From NCBI RefSeq assembly GCF_000270185.1, contig NC_015516.1, positions 226,001 to 290,000 on the forward strand: 64,000 nucleotides of DNA, written 5' to 3'. Below, in pieces: positions 9,311 through 19,022 of this stretch. The notes under the pieces are model-generated. The model made no database searches. It saw only the letters and a program-made list of their open reading frames with translations, and was not told the DNA's origin. Within the stretch, counting starts at the first letter, position 1. Each line of letters starts with the position of its first letter. A program made the position numbers and the translations under genes. This DNA comes from Melissococcus plutonius ATCC 35311. Lineage in GTDB: Bacteria; Bacillota; Bacilli; Lactobacillales; Enterococcaceae.

Positions 9311-9703
9311 ATGAAAAAAGATCAGTGGATACAATTAGCAATGACTGCTATGCAAAAAGCCTATGTTCCTTATTCAAATTTTCCAGTAGGTGCCTGTTTG
9401 ATCACTAAAAATGAAAAAACATATTTAGGGAAAAATATTGAAAATGCTTCTTATGGATTGACAAACTGTGCTGAAAGAACAGCTATATTTAAAGCAGTGT
9501 CTGAAGGAGAAAGAGATTTTCAGTGTTTGGTTATTGCTGGTCAAACCGCTGCACCTATTGTACCATGTGGTGCTTGTCGCCAAGTAATGATTGAATTTTT
9601 CTCTCCTGATATGCCTGTTATTTTGGTTGGTATAGCTGGAGTAAAAAAGGAGACGACGGTAGGTCAATTGCTTCCAAATCCATTTACTAAAGAGAATTTA
9701 TAA
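9311..9703 (+). CDS. cdd: Cytidine deaminase
   Basis: Deaminates cytidine and deoxycytidine to uridine and deoxyuridine in pyrimidine salvage. The 130-residue length matches the tetrameric, single-domain form. It has the zinc/catalytic motif NCAERTA (Cys ligand and catalytic Glu) and the second motif PCGACRQ. I chose the ATG at 9311, because GAAGGGA lies about 10 nt upstream and the family starts at MKK-x-x-W. An in-frame ATG at 9281 would add 10 residues not seen in relatives. It heads the nucleoside salvage cluster. Confidence 0.93.
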   Translation: MKKDQWIQLAMTAMQKAYVPYSNFPVGACLITKNEKTYLGKNIENASYGLTNCAERTAIFKAVSEGERDFQCLVIAGQTAAPIVPCGACRQVMIEFFSPDMPVILVGIAGVKKETTVGQLLPNPFTKENL

Positions 9704-10024
9704 AATTTTCCTTAACAGATGTTTTGAAGCTATTTTAAATGATGATCAATCAATTAAAAAATGTGTTTAGATAAACTAAAAAGTAATGAAACATATAATA
9801 ATTTAAAGAAAGTAAGTTATTTAGAAATGGTTAATGAATGATGGTTACTTTAATTTATTTCATGAAAATAATTTAATGATTTATTAGTATTTGCTATCTA
9901 AAAAGTAAGGTACTTTTAAACATTTATTATAAAAAATCTAATGAAATGAATAATAGTCCAAATTTAGTAAAAACAAATCTAAAAATTTGTTTATTATAAA
10001 ATTATTTTGGGAGGCTTTACAGAA
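9704..10024. promoter_or_regulatory. bmpA upstream region with inverted repeat next to a -10
   Basis: This stretch holds no gene. At 9971-9992 an inverted repeat, AAACAAAT-6-ATTTGTTT, directly abuts TATAAA (9995-10000). A transcription factor binding the repeat would block a promoter there. I cannot name the regulator. Confidence 0.35.
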
Positions 10025-11107
10025 ATGAAAAAAGCAAAATTACTTGGTTTAGGAGTCATTGCATTGACGGTAGCACTGTCACTAGCTGCCTGTGGTGGAA
10101 AGCATACAAAGAATTCTTCTAAAAAAGGAGATCCAGATCATAATATTGTAATGATTTCCGATATTGGTGGCATTGATGACAAATCTTTCAATCAATCTGC
10201 TTGGGAAGGAATGAAAGCATGGGGCAAGAAACATGATTTACCAGAAGGAGTCAAAGGCTATGCTTATATACAATCAAAAGATGCTTCGCAGTACACAAGC
10301 AATGTCGATCAAGCAATTACAAATAATTTTAAAACAGTTTTTGGTGTTGGCTATTTAATAAAAGATACCATTCAGCAAGCAGCAAAGAAAAATCCAAAAA
10401 CACAATTTGCAATTATAGATGATGTTATTGCTGATAAAAAAAATGTAGTGTCTGCTACATTTAAAGATAATGAAGCGGCCTATTTAGCTGGTGTAGCAGC
10501 GGCCTATACAACAAAAACAAACAAACTTGGTTTTGTTGGTGGTGAAGAACGGGTTGTCATTGACCGTTTTCAAGCTGGATATCAAAAAGGGGTTGCCGAT
10601 GCTGCTAAAAAATTAGGCAAAACAATTACCGTAAATGCAAAATATGTGGCTTCTTTTGCAGATTCAGCAAAAGGTAGGGCACTTGCAGCATCAATGTATC
10701 AAGAAGGTACAGATATCATTTTCCATGCAGCTGGCGCTTCTGGTCAAGGAGTTTTCCAAGAAGCAGCAGCTAGAAACAAAGCAGGTAATGGTGATAAGGT
10801 CTGGGTTATTGGCGTAGATCGCGATCAACAGGATGATGGAAATTATAAGACAAAAGATGGTAAAAAAGATAATTTTACATTAACCTCTACTTTAAAAGGC
10901 GTGGGAGCTTCTGTTCAAGATATTGCAGATCGGGCACTTAAAGATAAATTTCCAGGTGGAAAGCATTTGATTTATGGGTTGAAAGCTGGAGGCGTAGATA
11001 TAACAAAAGGAAATCTATCCGATTCAGCAAGATCAGCAGTAAAAGAAGCAAAAGAAAAAGTGATTTCTGGCGAAATAAAAGTACCTGAAAAACCTGAAAA
11101 TAGGTAA
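10025..11107 (+). CDS. bmpA: BMP-family nucleoside-binding lipoprotein
   Basis: Extracellular substrate-binding protein of a nucleoside ABC transporter. The signal peptide ends in the lipobox SLAAC, with lipid-modified Cys23. The mature part shows the PnrA/BMP family features (MISDIGGIDDKSFNQSAWEG near the N-terminus, and FVGG, AYLAGVAAA). The start at 10025 has GGGAGG about 10 nt upstream. A GTG/TTG-type upstream start would place extra polar residues before the signal peptide. The protein has 360 residues. A terminator follows it, so the binding protein can be made in excess over the membrane components encoded next. Its role follows BmpA-NupABC of Lactococcus. Confidence 0.93.
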   Translation: MKKAKLLGLGVIALTVALSLAACGGKHTKNSSKKGDPDHNIVMISDIGGIDDKSFNQSAWEGMKAWGKKHDLPEGVKGYAYIQSKDASQYTSNVDQAITNNFKTVFGVGYLIKDTIQQAAKKNPKTQFAIIDDVIADKKNVVSATFKDNEAAYLAGVAAAYTTKTNKLGFVGGEERVVIDRFQAGYQKGVADAAKKLGKTITVNAKYVASFADSAKGRALAASMYQEGTDIIFHAAGASGQGVFQEAAARNKAGNGDKVWVIGVDRDQQDDGNYKTKDGKKDNFTLTSTLKGVGASVQDIADRALKDKFPGGKHLIYGLKAGGVDITKGNLSDSARSAVKEAKEKVISGEIKVPEKPENR

Positions 11108-11110
11108 AAT

Positions 11111-11162
11111 AAAAGCCGATAAAATTAGAAAATAGTCATTTTTTCTATTTATCGGCTTTTAT
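11111..11162 (+). terminator. Terminator between bmpA and nupA
   Basis: AAAAGCCGATAAA (11111-11123) pairs with TTTATCGGCTTTT (11148-11160), only a few bases after the bmpA stop. Partial read-through would set the ratio of lipoprotein to ATPase and permeases. Confidence 0.85.
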
Positions 11163-11355
11163 AATTATAGAGCATGATTTAGTGTAAACTGATTGTTCCA
11201 GTTAGATTAGAATATCTTAACTACCTTAACAAATAAAATTAATGATATAATTATTATATCTTTAATCTATTAAGTAATCATCTTTTGATTTGTTAATGCC
11301 TAGTTCCCCTTTACAAGTATTACCAATTATTATTGTATAAGGAAGTGAATAAAAT

Positions 11356-12921
11356 TTGTCACAAGAATTTGTCATTGAGATGCGTAACATTACTAAACAG
11401 TTTGGCAATTTTAAAGCAAATGATAACATCAATCTGAAAATTAAATCAGGTGAAATACATGCACTTTTAGGAGAAAATGGTGCTGGAAAATCAACATTAA
11501 TGAATATTCTTTCTGGATTATTAGTGCCAACTTCTGGCGAAATTTTTATGAATGGCGAGAAGGTGGTCATCTCTGATCCAACAAAGGCAAACCGTTTGGG
11601 CATTGGGATGGTTCATCAACATTTTATGTTAATGGATGCATTTACCGTTACAGAAAATATTATTTTAGGAAATGAATTAACAAATTTCGGCATTCTTGAT
11701 CGTAAAAAAGCCAAAAAAGAAATTGCTCAATTATCTCAACGATATAACTTAGATGTCAATCCAGATGCATATGTTCATGATATCTCCATTGTAATGCAAC
11801 AACGAGTTGAAATATTAAAAACACTTTATCGAGGTGCAAATGTATTAATTTTTGATGAACCAACAGCAGTATTGACACCACAAGAGATTGACGAATTGAT
11901 ATTTATTATGAAAGAGTTAACTAAAGAAGGAAAATCTATCATTTTAATTACTCATAAGTTAGATGAAATCAAAAAAGTGGCAAATCGTTGTACGATTATT
12001 CGACGCGGAAAAAGTATTGATACAGTAATGGTAGCTGATAGTTCTTCTCAAGAATTGGCTGATATGATGGTAGGACATTCTGTTTCCTTTAAAACAGAGA
12101 AAAAAATAGCAAAACCTGGAAAAACAATTTTATCGGTTGAAAATTTAGTTGTAAAAGATAGCAGGAATGTTGAGGCGATTAAGGGACTAAACTTAAAAAT
12201 TCATGCTGGTGAGGTAGTTGGGATTGCAGGAATTGATGGAAATGGACAAACTGAACTTGTTCAAGCACTTACCGGTCTGACAAAAATTGAAAAAGGAACT
12301 ATTATGTTGAATGGTTCTACGCTGCTTACAAATCAAAAGCCACGTGAAATAACAGAAACAGGAATTGGATATGTACCTGAAGATCGCCATAAGTATGGCT
12401 TAATTTTGGAAATGTCAGTTGCCGATAATATTGGCTTGCAAACTTATTATCAAAATCCTTATAGTAAAAATGGTTTATTAAAGCATAAAGTGATTAGACA
12501 ACATGCACAAAAATTAATGAAGGAATATGATGTTCGGGCATTAAATGAAGAGGTGCCTGCCAAGGCTTTATCTGGCGGCAATCAGCAAAAAGCAATCATT
12601 GCTAGAGAAATTGATCGTAACCCAGATTTATTAATAGCAGCTCAACCAACACGTGGACTTGATGTAGGAGCTATTGAATATATTCATAAACGGCTAATTG
12701 AGCAAAGAGATAAACAAAAAGCAGTATTGCTTGTCAGCTTTGAATTAGATGAAATTTTAAATGTCTCGGATCGAATTGCAGTTATTCATGCTGGTCAAAT
12801 TGTTGGTGTGGTCGATCCAAAGGAGACCTCAGAAAATGAATTAGGTTTATTAATGGCTGGCTATTCTTTAGAAGAAGCTCGGGCAGAATTATCAAACGTA
12901 AAAGCGGGTGAAACAAAATGA
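11356..12921 (+). CDS. nupA: Nucleoside ABC transporter ATPase (two NBDs)
   Basis: A 521-residue protein with two ABC domains in tandem, as in sugar/nucleoside importers of the NupA/YufO type. Domain 1 has Walker A GENGAGKS (39-46) and Walker B LIFDEPT. Domain 2 has the degenerate Walker A GIDGNGQTE, the signature LSGGNQQK and the AAQPTRGLD segment. In domain 1 the signature region reads ISIVMQQR, where the family usually has ISVGMQQR, so the conserved glycine is Val146. The TTG start has AAGGAAG about 10 nt upstream. The gene overlaps nupB by 4 nt (ATGA). Confidence 0.92.
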   Translation: MSQEFVIEMRNITKQFGNFKANDNINLKIKSGEIHALLGENGAGKSTLMNILSGLLVPTSGEIFMNGEKVVISDPTKANRLGIGMVHQHFMLMDAFTVTENIILGNELTNFGILDRKKAKKEIAQLSQRYNLDVNPDAYVHDISIVMQQRVEILKTLYRGANVLIFDEPTAVLTPQEIDELIFIMKELTKEGKSIILITHKLDEIKKVANRCTIIRRGKSIDTVMVADSSSQELADMMVGHSVSFKTEKKIAKPGKTILSVENLVVKDSRNVEAIKGLNLKIHAGEVVGIAGIDGNGQTELVQALTGLTKIEKGTIMLNGSTLLTNQKPREITETGIGYVPEDRHKYGLILEMSVADNIGLQTYYQNPYSKNGLLKHKVIRQHAQKLMKEYDVRALNEEVPAKALSGGNQQKAIIAREIDRNPDLLIAAQPTRGLDVGAIEYIHKRLIEQRDKQKAVLLVSFELDEILNVSDRIAVIHAGQIVGVVDPKETSENELGLLMAGYSLEEARAELSNVKAGETK

Positions 12922-14051
12922 CTAATCATTCAGAAAAAATTAGAATGATTTTGGTACCCATCCTTTCAGTAATTATGGGATTTATTTTAGGTGCAATTAT
13001 CATGTTGATTTTTGATTATGATCCTATTGAAAATTATCAGGCAATGTTTGAAACAGCATTTAATGGGAAAAGAAGTATAGGTGAAATTCTTGTTTCTTCT
13101 TCACCCTTAATATTTACAGCATTAGGTTTTTCAGTCGCCAATTCTGCTGGCTTTTTCAATATTGGTTTACCAGGACAAGCACTATGTGGTTGGGTAGCAA
13201 GCATCTGGGTAGCTCTTTCAATCCCAAATGTACCTCGTGTGGTTGCACTCCCACTTGTTATTATTATCGGTGCTCTAGCTGGCGCTGTTGCAGCTGCTAT
13301 ACCAGGAATTTTGCGCGCTTATTTTGGTACAAGTGAAGTCGTTGTTACCATTATGTTGAATTATATCTTTCTTTATTTTGGCAATTATATTGTAAATAGT
13401 GTTATGCGACCATCCCTGATAGAAAATAAGGGAATTACTCATTTTGTTGGACAGAATACATCGCTTCAGACCCCATTTTTAAGCAATATTAGTGATGGAT
13501 CGCGTTTAAATATTGGTATTTTTTTAGCAATCATTGCTTTATTCTTGGTTTGGTTTTTAATGAGAAAAACGACCTTGGGTTTTGAAATTCGTTCAGTAGG
13601 ATTAAATCCATTTGCCTCTGAATATGCGGGTATGAGTAGTAAACGTACCATTATTTTATCAATGATGATTTCTGGTGTTCTTGCTGGTCTTGGTGGTGTT
13701 GTACTTGGTTTAGGGACTTTCCAGAATTTCTTTGTTCAAAGTACGTCCATAAGTATTGGCTTTGATGGTATGGCTGTCTCATTACTTGGTGCTGGAAGTT
13801 CTATTGGTATTTTGTTATCCGCTCTTTTATTTGGTATTTTAAAATTAGGTGGACAAGGTATGCCATTATTAACAGGATTACCAACAGAATTAGTAGATGT
13901 AGTTATTGCTTCAATTATTTTCTTTGTGGGTATTAGCTATTTAACTCGTTTATTATTAGCTAAAATCTCAAGAAATAAAACGGCAATTACTGAGGTTGAA
14001 TCAACTGAATCAGCCGAAGATCCAAATGATCAAGAAGGAGGAACTATCTGA
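12918..14051 (+). CDS. nupB: Nucleoside ABC transporter permease 1
   Basis: A 377-residue integral membrane protein of the BPD_transp_2 family, with about ten hydrophobic segments. An N-terminal helix begins near residue 10, and the segment FFNIGLPGQ is characteristic of nucleoside permeases. The C-terminal 25 residues are hydrophilic and acidic. It pairs with NupC to form the membrane channel. It is translationally coupled at both ends, sharing ATGA with nupA and overlapping the start of nupC by one base. Confidence 0.92.
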   Translation: MTNHSEKIRMILVPILSVIMGFILGAIIMLIFDYDPIENYQAMFETAFNGKRSIGEILVSSSPLIFTALGFSVANSAGFFNIGLPGQALCGWVASIWVALSIPNVPRVVALPLVIIIGALAGAVAAAIPGILRAYFGTSEVVVTIMLNYIFLYFGNYIVNSVMRPSLIENKGITHFVGQNTSLQTPFLSNISDGSRLNIGIFLAIIALFLVWFLMRKTTLGFEIRSVGLNPFASEYAGMSSKRTIILSMMISGVLAGLGGVVLGLGTFQNFFVQSTSISIGFDGMAVSLLGAGSSIGILLSALLFGILKLGGQGMPLLTGLPTELVDVVIASIIFFVGISYLTRLLLAKISRNKTAITEVESTESAEDPNDQEGGTI

Positions 14052-15004
14052 TGAATGTATTAATTTTAGCATCTGTTATTACTCAAACATTGGTTTATGC
14101 TACTCCGCTAATTTTAACCGCTCTAGGTGGTACCTTTTCTGAAAGAGGGGGAATTGTTAATGTTGGTCTTGAAGGTATTATGGTGATGGGCGCATTTAGT
14201 TCAATTGTTTTTAATTTATCATTTGCAAATACTTTTGGTGCAATAACTCCCTGGCTGGCTTGTCTTGTTGGTGGTGCTGTGGGAATTGTTTTTTCTATTC
14301 TCCATGCTGTTGCTACAATCAATTTACGTGCAGATCATATTGTTAGTGGCACGGTGATTAATTTAATGGCACCGGCTTTGTCTGTATTTTTAGTAAAAGT
14401 CATGTATGATAAAGGACAAACAGATATGATCAGTCAACCATTTGGTTATTTTAAATTTCCATTTTTAGAAAAAATTCCCTTGATAGGTACATTATTCTTT
14501 AAGCAGACTTCATTACCTGCTTTTGTTGCTATTTTGATTGCATTTTTTGCTTGGTTTATTCTTTTTAAAACTCGTTTTGGCTTAAGATTACGTTCTGTTG
14601 GTGAAAATCCACAAGCAGCAGATACACTTGGAATTAATGTTTACTTTATGCGTTATACTGGTGTATTAATTTCTGGTTTTCTTGGTGGAATGGGAGGCGC
14701 CGTCTTTGCTCAAACTGTTGCTGGCCGCTTTGGTATTACGACAATTGCCGGACAGGGATTTATCTCAATGGCAGCAATGATCTTTGGTCGATGGAATCCT
14801 CTAGGAGCAATGTTATCTGCATTATTCTTTGGCTTTGCTCAAAATCTAGGAATTGTTGGTGAAAATTTACCAGTAATTGCAGATATACCAAAAGTATATT
14901 TACAAGCCGCTCCCTATGCACTGACGATTCTAGTCTTAGTTATCTTTTTTGGTAAAGCATCTGGTCCAAAAGCAAATGGTAAAAATTATATTAAAACGAA
15001 ATAG
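14051..15004 (+). CDS. nupC: Nucleoside ABC transporter permease 2
   Basis: A 317-residue BPD_transp_2 permease, shorter than NupB. It carries the family hallmark GGTFSERGGIVNVGLEG near residues 25-41 and a late LRSVGENPQAADTLGI loop, which is thought to contact the ATPase. An AAGGAGG SD lies in the end of nupB. It completes the BmpA-NupABC importer. A gap of about 270 bp with no obvious terminator follows before pnp. Confidence 0.92.
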   Translation: MNVLILASVITQTLVYATPLILTALGGTFSERGGIVNVGLEGIMVMGAFSSIVFNLSFANTFGAITPWLACLVGGAVGIVFSILHAVATINLRADHIVSGTVINLMAPALSVFLVKVMYDKGQTDMISQPFGYFKFPFLEKIPLIGTLFFKQTSLPAFVAILIAFFAWFILFKTRFGLRLRSVGENPQAADTLGINVYFMRYTGVLISGFLGGMGGAVFAQTVAGRFGITTIAGQGFISMAAMIFGRWNPLGAMLSALFFGFAQNLGIVGENLPVIADIPKVYLQAAPYALTILVLVIFFGKASGPKANGKNYIKTK

Positions 15005-15277
15005 CTATTGTGTGCATTAAGTTTGTTGAAGGAATATGAATTAAAAAAGCTAACTGCTATAATAATTGAAAAGAACTAAAAATTATAATGGTGAAGATAA
15101 CTATTCATCAACAAATAAGTAAATCTAACTAAAGAATAATCTCGTAAACTTATTATATTACAATGAATTTATTAGAGAATAACTTGGTTTTTTATTCTTT
15201 ATTCTAAAAAGTAAGGCTTTAATACTGGAATTGAAAACAAACAATAGTTTTATATCAATTAAAATAGGAGAAAATCA

Positions 15278-16096
15278 ATGATAAATTTAGAAGAAAAAAT
15301 TGCCCAAACGGTAACATTTTTAAAAAAGAATGGTGTAGAACAAGCAGATTTTGGCTTAATTCTAGGTTCTGGACTTGGTGAATTAGCAGAAGAAATAACT
15401 GATGCTAAAAAGATTCCTTTTGAGAAAATTCCCTATTTTCCTATTTCAACGGTTACAGGTCATGCAGGAAATCTAGTATGTGGCATCCTAGCTGGAAAAA
15501 AAGTAATAGCTATGCAAGGTCGTTTTCATTATTATGAGGGACATTCGATGCAGACAGTTACCTATCCTGTCAGAATAATGGCTGCTTTGGGTGTCCATGC
15601 CTTGATTGTCACCAATGCAGCTGGAGGTGTAAATCAATCCTTTATTCCAGGCGACCTCATGCTGATTACCGATCATATTAACTTTACTGGAAATAATCCA
15701 CTAATTGGTCCAAATGATGAAAAAACAGGACCACATTTTCCAGATATGAGTCATGCTTACTCGGAGAATTTTCAAACGATAGCTAATCAGGTAGCTGCTG
15801 AACAAGGTATTAAATTACAACAGGGTGTATATATGGGATTTTCAGGTCCTACTTATGAAACGCCAGCAGAAATTAGAATGTCACGAGCAATGGGAGCAGA
15901 TGCGGTTGGTATGTCAACTGTTTCTGAAGTTATTGTTGCAGTTCACAGTGGGTTAGAAGTCTTAGGAATTTCTTGTATTACAAATTTAGCTGCTGGTATG
16001 CAAAATGATTTAAACCATACAGAAGTAGTTGAAACGACACAGCGTGTAAAAGTACAATTTAAGTATTTAGTCAAAGAAATACTAGCTAAACTTTAA
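15278..16096 (+). CDS. pnp: Purine-nucleoside phosphorylase (trimeric type)
   Basis: Phosphorolysis of inosine and guanosine to the free base and ribose-1-phosphate. The 272 residues match the low-molecular-weight, PunA/DeoD-unrelated family, with GSGLGELAE near the N-terminus, GRFHYYEGHS, TNAAGGVN and FSGPTYETPAEIRM. The SD AGGAGAA precedes the ATG. It sits between the nucleoside importer and deoD, so it supplies bases and sugar phosphate from imported nucleosides. Confidence 0.94.
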   Translation: MINLEEKIAQTVTFLKKNGVEQADFGLILGSGLGELAEEITDAKKIPFEKIPYFPISTVTGHAGNLVCGILAGKKVIAMQGRFHYYEGHSMQTVTYPVRIMAALGVHALIVTNAAGGVNQSFIPGDLMLITDHINFTGNNPLIGPNDEKTGPHFPDMSHAYSENFQTIANQVAAEQGIKLQQGVYMGFSGPTYETPAEIRMSRAMGADAVGMSTVSEVIVAVHSGLEVLGISCITNLAAGMQNDLNHTEVVETTQRVKVQFKYLVKEILAKL

Positions 16097-16123
16097 CAAT
16101 CATTTATATAAAAGGAGAATACT

Positions 16124-16831
16124 ATGAGTGTACATATCGAAGCAGAACTAGGAGAAATAGCAGATAAAATTTTACTTCCAGGTGATCCATTACGAGCAAA
16201 ATATATTGCAGAAACTTTTTTAGATCATCCAGTTTGTTATAACCAAGTGCGTGGTATGCTTGGTTATACCGGAACATACAAAGGACAACAAATTTCTGTT
16301 CAGGGAACAGGAATGGGTATGCCATCAGCTTCTATTTATGCTCACGAATTGATCAATTCTTATAATGTCAAAAAATTAATTCGTGTAGGTACTTGTGGAT
16401 CAATATCCGAAAAAGTTCATATTCGTGATCTGGTTTTAGCACAAGCAGCTGCTACGTCATCTGCAATGATAAAAAATGACTTTCCTACCTATGATTTCCC
16501 TCAAATAGCAACATTTGATCTATTGATGAACGCCTATAATATTGCAAAAGAGCAGGGATTTACTGTCCATGTTGGTAATGTTCTTTCAGATGATGTTTTT
16601 TATAAGGAAAATACCGATACAGTTTTCCGTTTGGGGAAATTAGGTGTTTTAGCGATTGAAATGGAAGCAGCTGCCTTATACTATCTTGCTGCCAAATTTG
16701 GTGTAGAGGCATTAGCGGTGATGACTGTCAGTGATAGCTTGGTCACTGGAGAGGAGACAACAGCAGCTGAACGTCAATCGACATTTGATGCTATGATTAA
16801 AGTTGGACTTGAAACAGCAATTGCTCAATAA
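16124..16831 (+). CDS. deoD: Purine-nucleoside phosphorylase DeoD type (hexameric)
   Basis: A second purine phosphorylase with broader specificity (adenosine as well as 6-oxopurine nucleosides). The 235 residues show the family sequence [14 protein letters not shown] near residue 17, [16 protein letters not shown], the active-site EMEAAALY, and SDSLVTGEE with the catalytic Asp. The spacing of 27 bp after pnp and the SD AAAGGAGAA indicate one transcript. A strong terminator follows. Confidence 0.95.
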   Translation: MSVHIEAELGEIADKILLPGDPLRAKYIAETFLDHPVCYNQVRGMLGYTGTYKGQQISVQGTGMGMPSASIYAHELINSYNVKKLIRVGTCGSISEKVHIRDLVLAQAAATSSAMIKNDFPTYDFPQIATFDLLMNAYNIAKEQGFTVHVGNVLSDDVFYKENTDTVFRLGKLGVLAIEMEAAALYYLAAKFGVEALAVMTVSDSLVTGEETTAAERQSTFDAMIKVGLETAIAQ

Positions 16832-16874
16832 AATTATAGTTAAATATTAATTTTATTGCTTGTTTTAAAAAAAT

Positions 16875-16914
16875 AATAAAGCAGATTGCTAAATAATGAG
16901 CAATCTGCTTTATT
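16875..16914. terminator. Bidirectional terminator between deoD and gpmA
   Basis: AATAAAGCAGATTGCT and AGCAATCTGCTTTATT form a perfect 16-bp stem with an 8-nt loop, with A and T tracts on either side. It serves the convergent deoD (+) and gpmA (-) transcripts. Confidence 0.9.
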
Positions 16915-16931
16915 ATTTATATTTTCAAAAA

Positions 16932-17618
16932 TTATAGATAGTATTTTTTAGCTACAGATAAGTCAGTGTTTAGTTCATAAACAAGTGGTTGACCTGTTGG
17001 AATCTCTACACCCATAATATCATCATCAGAAATACCTTCAATATGTTTAACAAGAGCCCGTATAGAATTACCATGTGCGGCAACTAAAACAGTCTTGTCA
17101 TCTACCAATGAAGGAGCAATATGATCTTGCCAGAAAGGTAAAGCACGTTCCAATGTAACTTTTAAATTTTCTCCAGCTGGAATATCACGTTTGTCCAGTC
17201 CAGCATAGCGACGATCATTTAAGGCAGAACCTGGATCCATTTCTTCTAATAATGGAGGCAGTGTATCATAAGAACGACGCCAGATATGTACTTGTTCGTC
17301 TCCATATTTTTCTGCTGTTTCTTTTTTGTTTAAGCCTTGTAATTTACCATAATGACGTTCATTTAAGCGCCAAGATTTTACTTGAGGTACCCATAGTTGG
17401 TCAGAATATTCTAAAATTAAATTACACGTTTTAATTGCACGTGTTAAGACAGAAGTATAGGCAATATCAAAATCAATTCCAGCTTCTTTGATTTTTCGTC
17501 CACCCTCTTTTGCTTCTTCAATTCCTTCAGGTGATAAATTAACATCAACCCAACCGGTAAATTGATTTAATGCATTCCATTCGCTCATTCCATGACGAGA
17601 AAAAACTAATTTTGGCAT
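16932..17618 (-). CDS. gpmA: 2,3-bisphosphoglycerate-dependent phosphoglycerate mutase
   Basis: Interconverts 3- and 2-phosphoglycerate in glycolysis. The 228-residue protein has the histidine phosphatase motif SRHGMSEWN, with the phosphorylated His9. It also has the RxxxTA-type segment LTRAIKT, the acid Glu in NERHYG, and the second catalytic His in AAHGNS. The SD AGGAGAG lies 7-8 nt before the ATG on the minus strand. It forms a single-gene unit. Confidence 0.95.
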   Translation of the reverse strand: MPKLVFSRHGMSEWNALNQFTGWVDVNLSPEGIEEAKEGGRKIKEAGIDFDIAYTSVLTRAIKTCNLILEYSDQLWVPQVKSWRLNERHYGKLQGLNKKETAEKYGDEQVHIWRRSYDTLPPLLEEMDPGSALNDRRYAGLDKRDIPAGENLKVTLERALPFWQDHIAPSLVDDKTVLVAAHGNSIRALVKHIEGISDDDIMGVEIPTGQPLVYELNTDLSVAKKYYL

Positions 17619-17990
17619 ATATAACTCTCCTTTGAAAGATAGTATCTAATTTCAGCTTTTATTGTACAACGTTTTTCTACATATTTCCATTGTTCAATTA
17701 AAAAATAATAAAAAATTGTGAAAATAAGAACAAGAGAGTTTGAATTCGTGAAATTTGCTTGTAAAACAGAGAAATAAAAGTATTCCGTTCTTTTTATTTA
17801 TATAAAAAAGATAAACATTAATAAAAAAAATATCATTTAAAAAATTTATTTTTATCGAGATGACTAATTAAAGAGTAAGAAAAGACTATTTCTAGAAATG
17901 TCTTTTCTTACTCTTTAATGGTAGTTTGTTTTCTGAATGATTTATTTCTACACTAATTGACTAATTGGAATAGTTTTGTTGATAAATGGC
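17619..17990. other. Gap between gpmA and rpiA
   Basis: It carries the gpmA promoter region and a very long hairpin at 17867-17919. The remaining sequence is AT-rich, and I see no gene in it. Confidence 0.5.
17867..17919 (-). terminator. Long hairpin downstream of rpiA
   Basis: The 20-bp arms 17867-17886 and 17900-17919 are perfect inverted copies, and the 13-nt loop itself contains the palindrome ATTTCTAGAAAT. It lies 72 bp after the rpiA stop. The following T-run is poor, so termination is plausible but not certain. Confidence 0.55.
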
Positions 17991-18680
17991 TTATTTTATC
18001 AATTTACTATTGTTTAATGTATGGATACCCTTATCGTGACTAACAATAACCAGAGAAACAATGTTTAAAAACAATCCATGTTCAACGACACCAACCAAAT
18101 TATCCAAATAGGAACTTAAGCTGACAGGATCTTCAATCTTATCCAAATGTAAATCAAAAATGTAATGGCCACTATCAGTAATGTGTGGAGCATTGTTTTT
18201 AGAAGATTTACGTACTGTTGGATGATAATCATTTTTTTCAAGTAGGTGGAAAAGTTGTTGACTTCCGTAAGGAATAACTTCTACAGGTAAAGGAAATGCA
18301 CCTAAGCTTTTTACTAATTTTGACTCATCAACAATCCAGATACACTTTTTTGAGTAGGTAGCAACAATTTTCTCAAAAAGTAGTGCAGCACCACCACCCT
18401 TTATTCCATGAAAATCCTGACTAATCTCATCTGCACCATCAATTGTAATATCTACATAAGGAACTTCATCAATACTTTTTAATGGAATACCCAGTGACAA
18501 CGCTTGTTTTTCGGTTTCTTTAGACGTCGCTACACCTGTAATTGTTAAGCCTTCTTCTCTTACACGTCTTCCAATTTCTTCCACCATAAATTTGGCAGTC
18601 GAACCAGTACCAAGTCCAACAGTCATCCCATTCTCAACATATTTAGCTGCCTCAATGCCGGCACGCTGTTTCAAATTCAT
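17991..18680 (-). CDS. rpiA: Ribose-5-phosphate isomerase A
   Basis: Interconverts ribose-5-phosphate and ribulose-5-phosphate in the pentose phosphate pathway, linking nucleoside catabolism to central carbon metabolism. The 229 residues contain the family motifs [10 protein letters not shown] (phosphate loop), ATSKET, DGADEI with catalytic Asp/Glu, and [11 protein letters not shown]. The SD AGGAGC lies about 8 nt before the ATG on the minus strand. It diverges from the str operon. Confidence 0.95.
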   Translation of the reverse strand: MNLKQRAGIEAAKYVENGMTVGLGTGSTAKFMVEEIGRRVREEGLTITGVATSKETEKQALSLGIPLKSIDEVPYVDITIDGADEISQDFHGIKGGGAALLFEKIVATYSKKCIWIVDESKLVKSLGAFPLPVEVIPYGSQQLFHLLEKNDYHPTVRKSSKNNAPHITDSGHYIFDLHLDKIEDPVSLSSYLDNLVGVVEHGLFLNIVSLVIVSHDKGIHTLNNSKLIK

Positions 18681-19022
18681 TGATCTTTGCTCCTTCTTAA
18701 TAAATTATCTTCATTGTACCGTTAAAATTGCAAAAAAGAAAGATAGGAAACCATAATAGGTCGGAAAGTATTTTACTTAAAAAATAAGACAAATTTCTGA
18801 ATTAGAATACAAATAGAAAAAGAGTAATTAATTATAAGTTAATATTGACATTTGCTTGAAAACATGCTATTCTAACAAAGGTGCTTTATTACAGGTCTTT
18901 TTATAAGACGTGCTGACTGTTTATCAAAGCATGAAGGGAAATGCAGTTAATGCATTATTTTTTATTTAAAAAAAAGAACCACCTGGACGTGTGGAACTAG
19001 AAGTGGAAGGAGGAAATAAGAA
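18681..19022 (+). promoter_or_regulatory. str operon promoter and leader
   Basis: A strong sigma-A promoter, TTGACA (18845-18850)-17-TATTCT (18868-18873), drives rpsL. The leader of about 140 nt holds a small hairpin, AATGCA-5-TGCATT (18940-18956), followed by ATTTTTTATTT, which looks like an attenuator. After it the strong SD GGAAGGAGG precedes rpsL. Leaders of ribosomal protein operons are often regulated by their products, but no S7-binding structure is demonstrated here. Confidence 0.75.
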
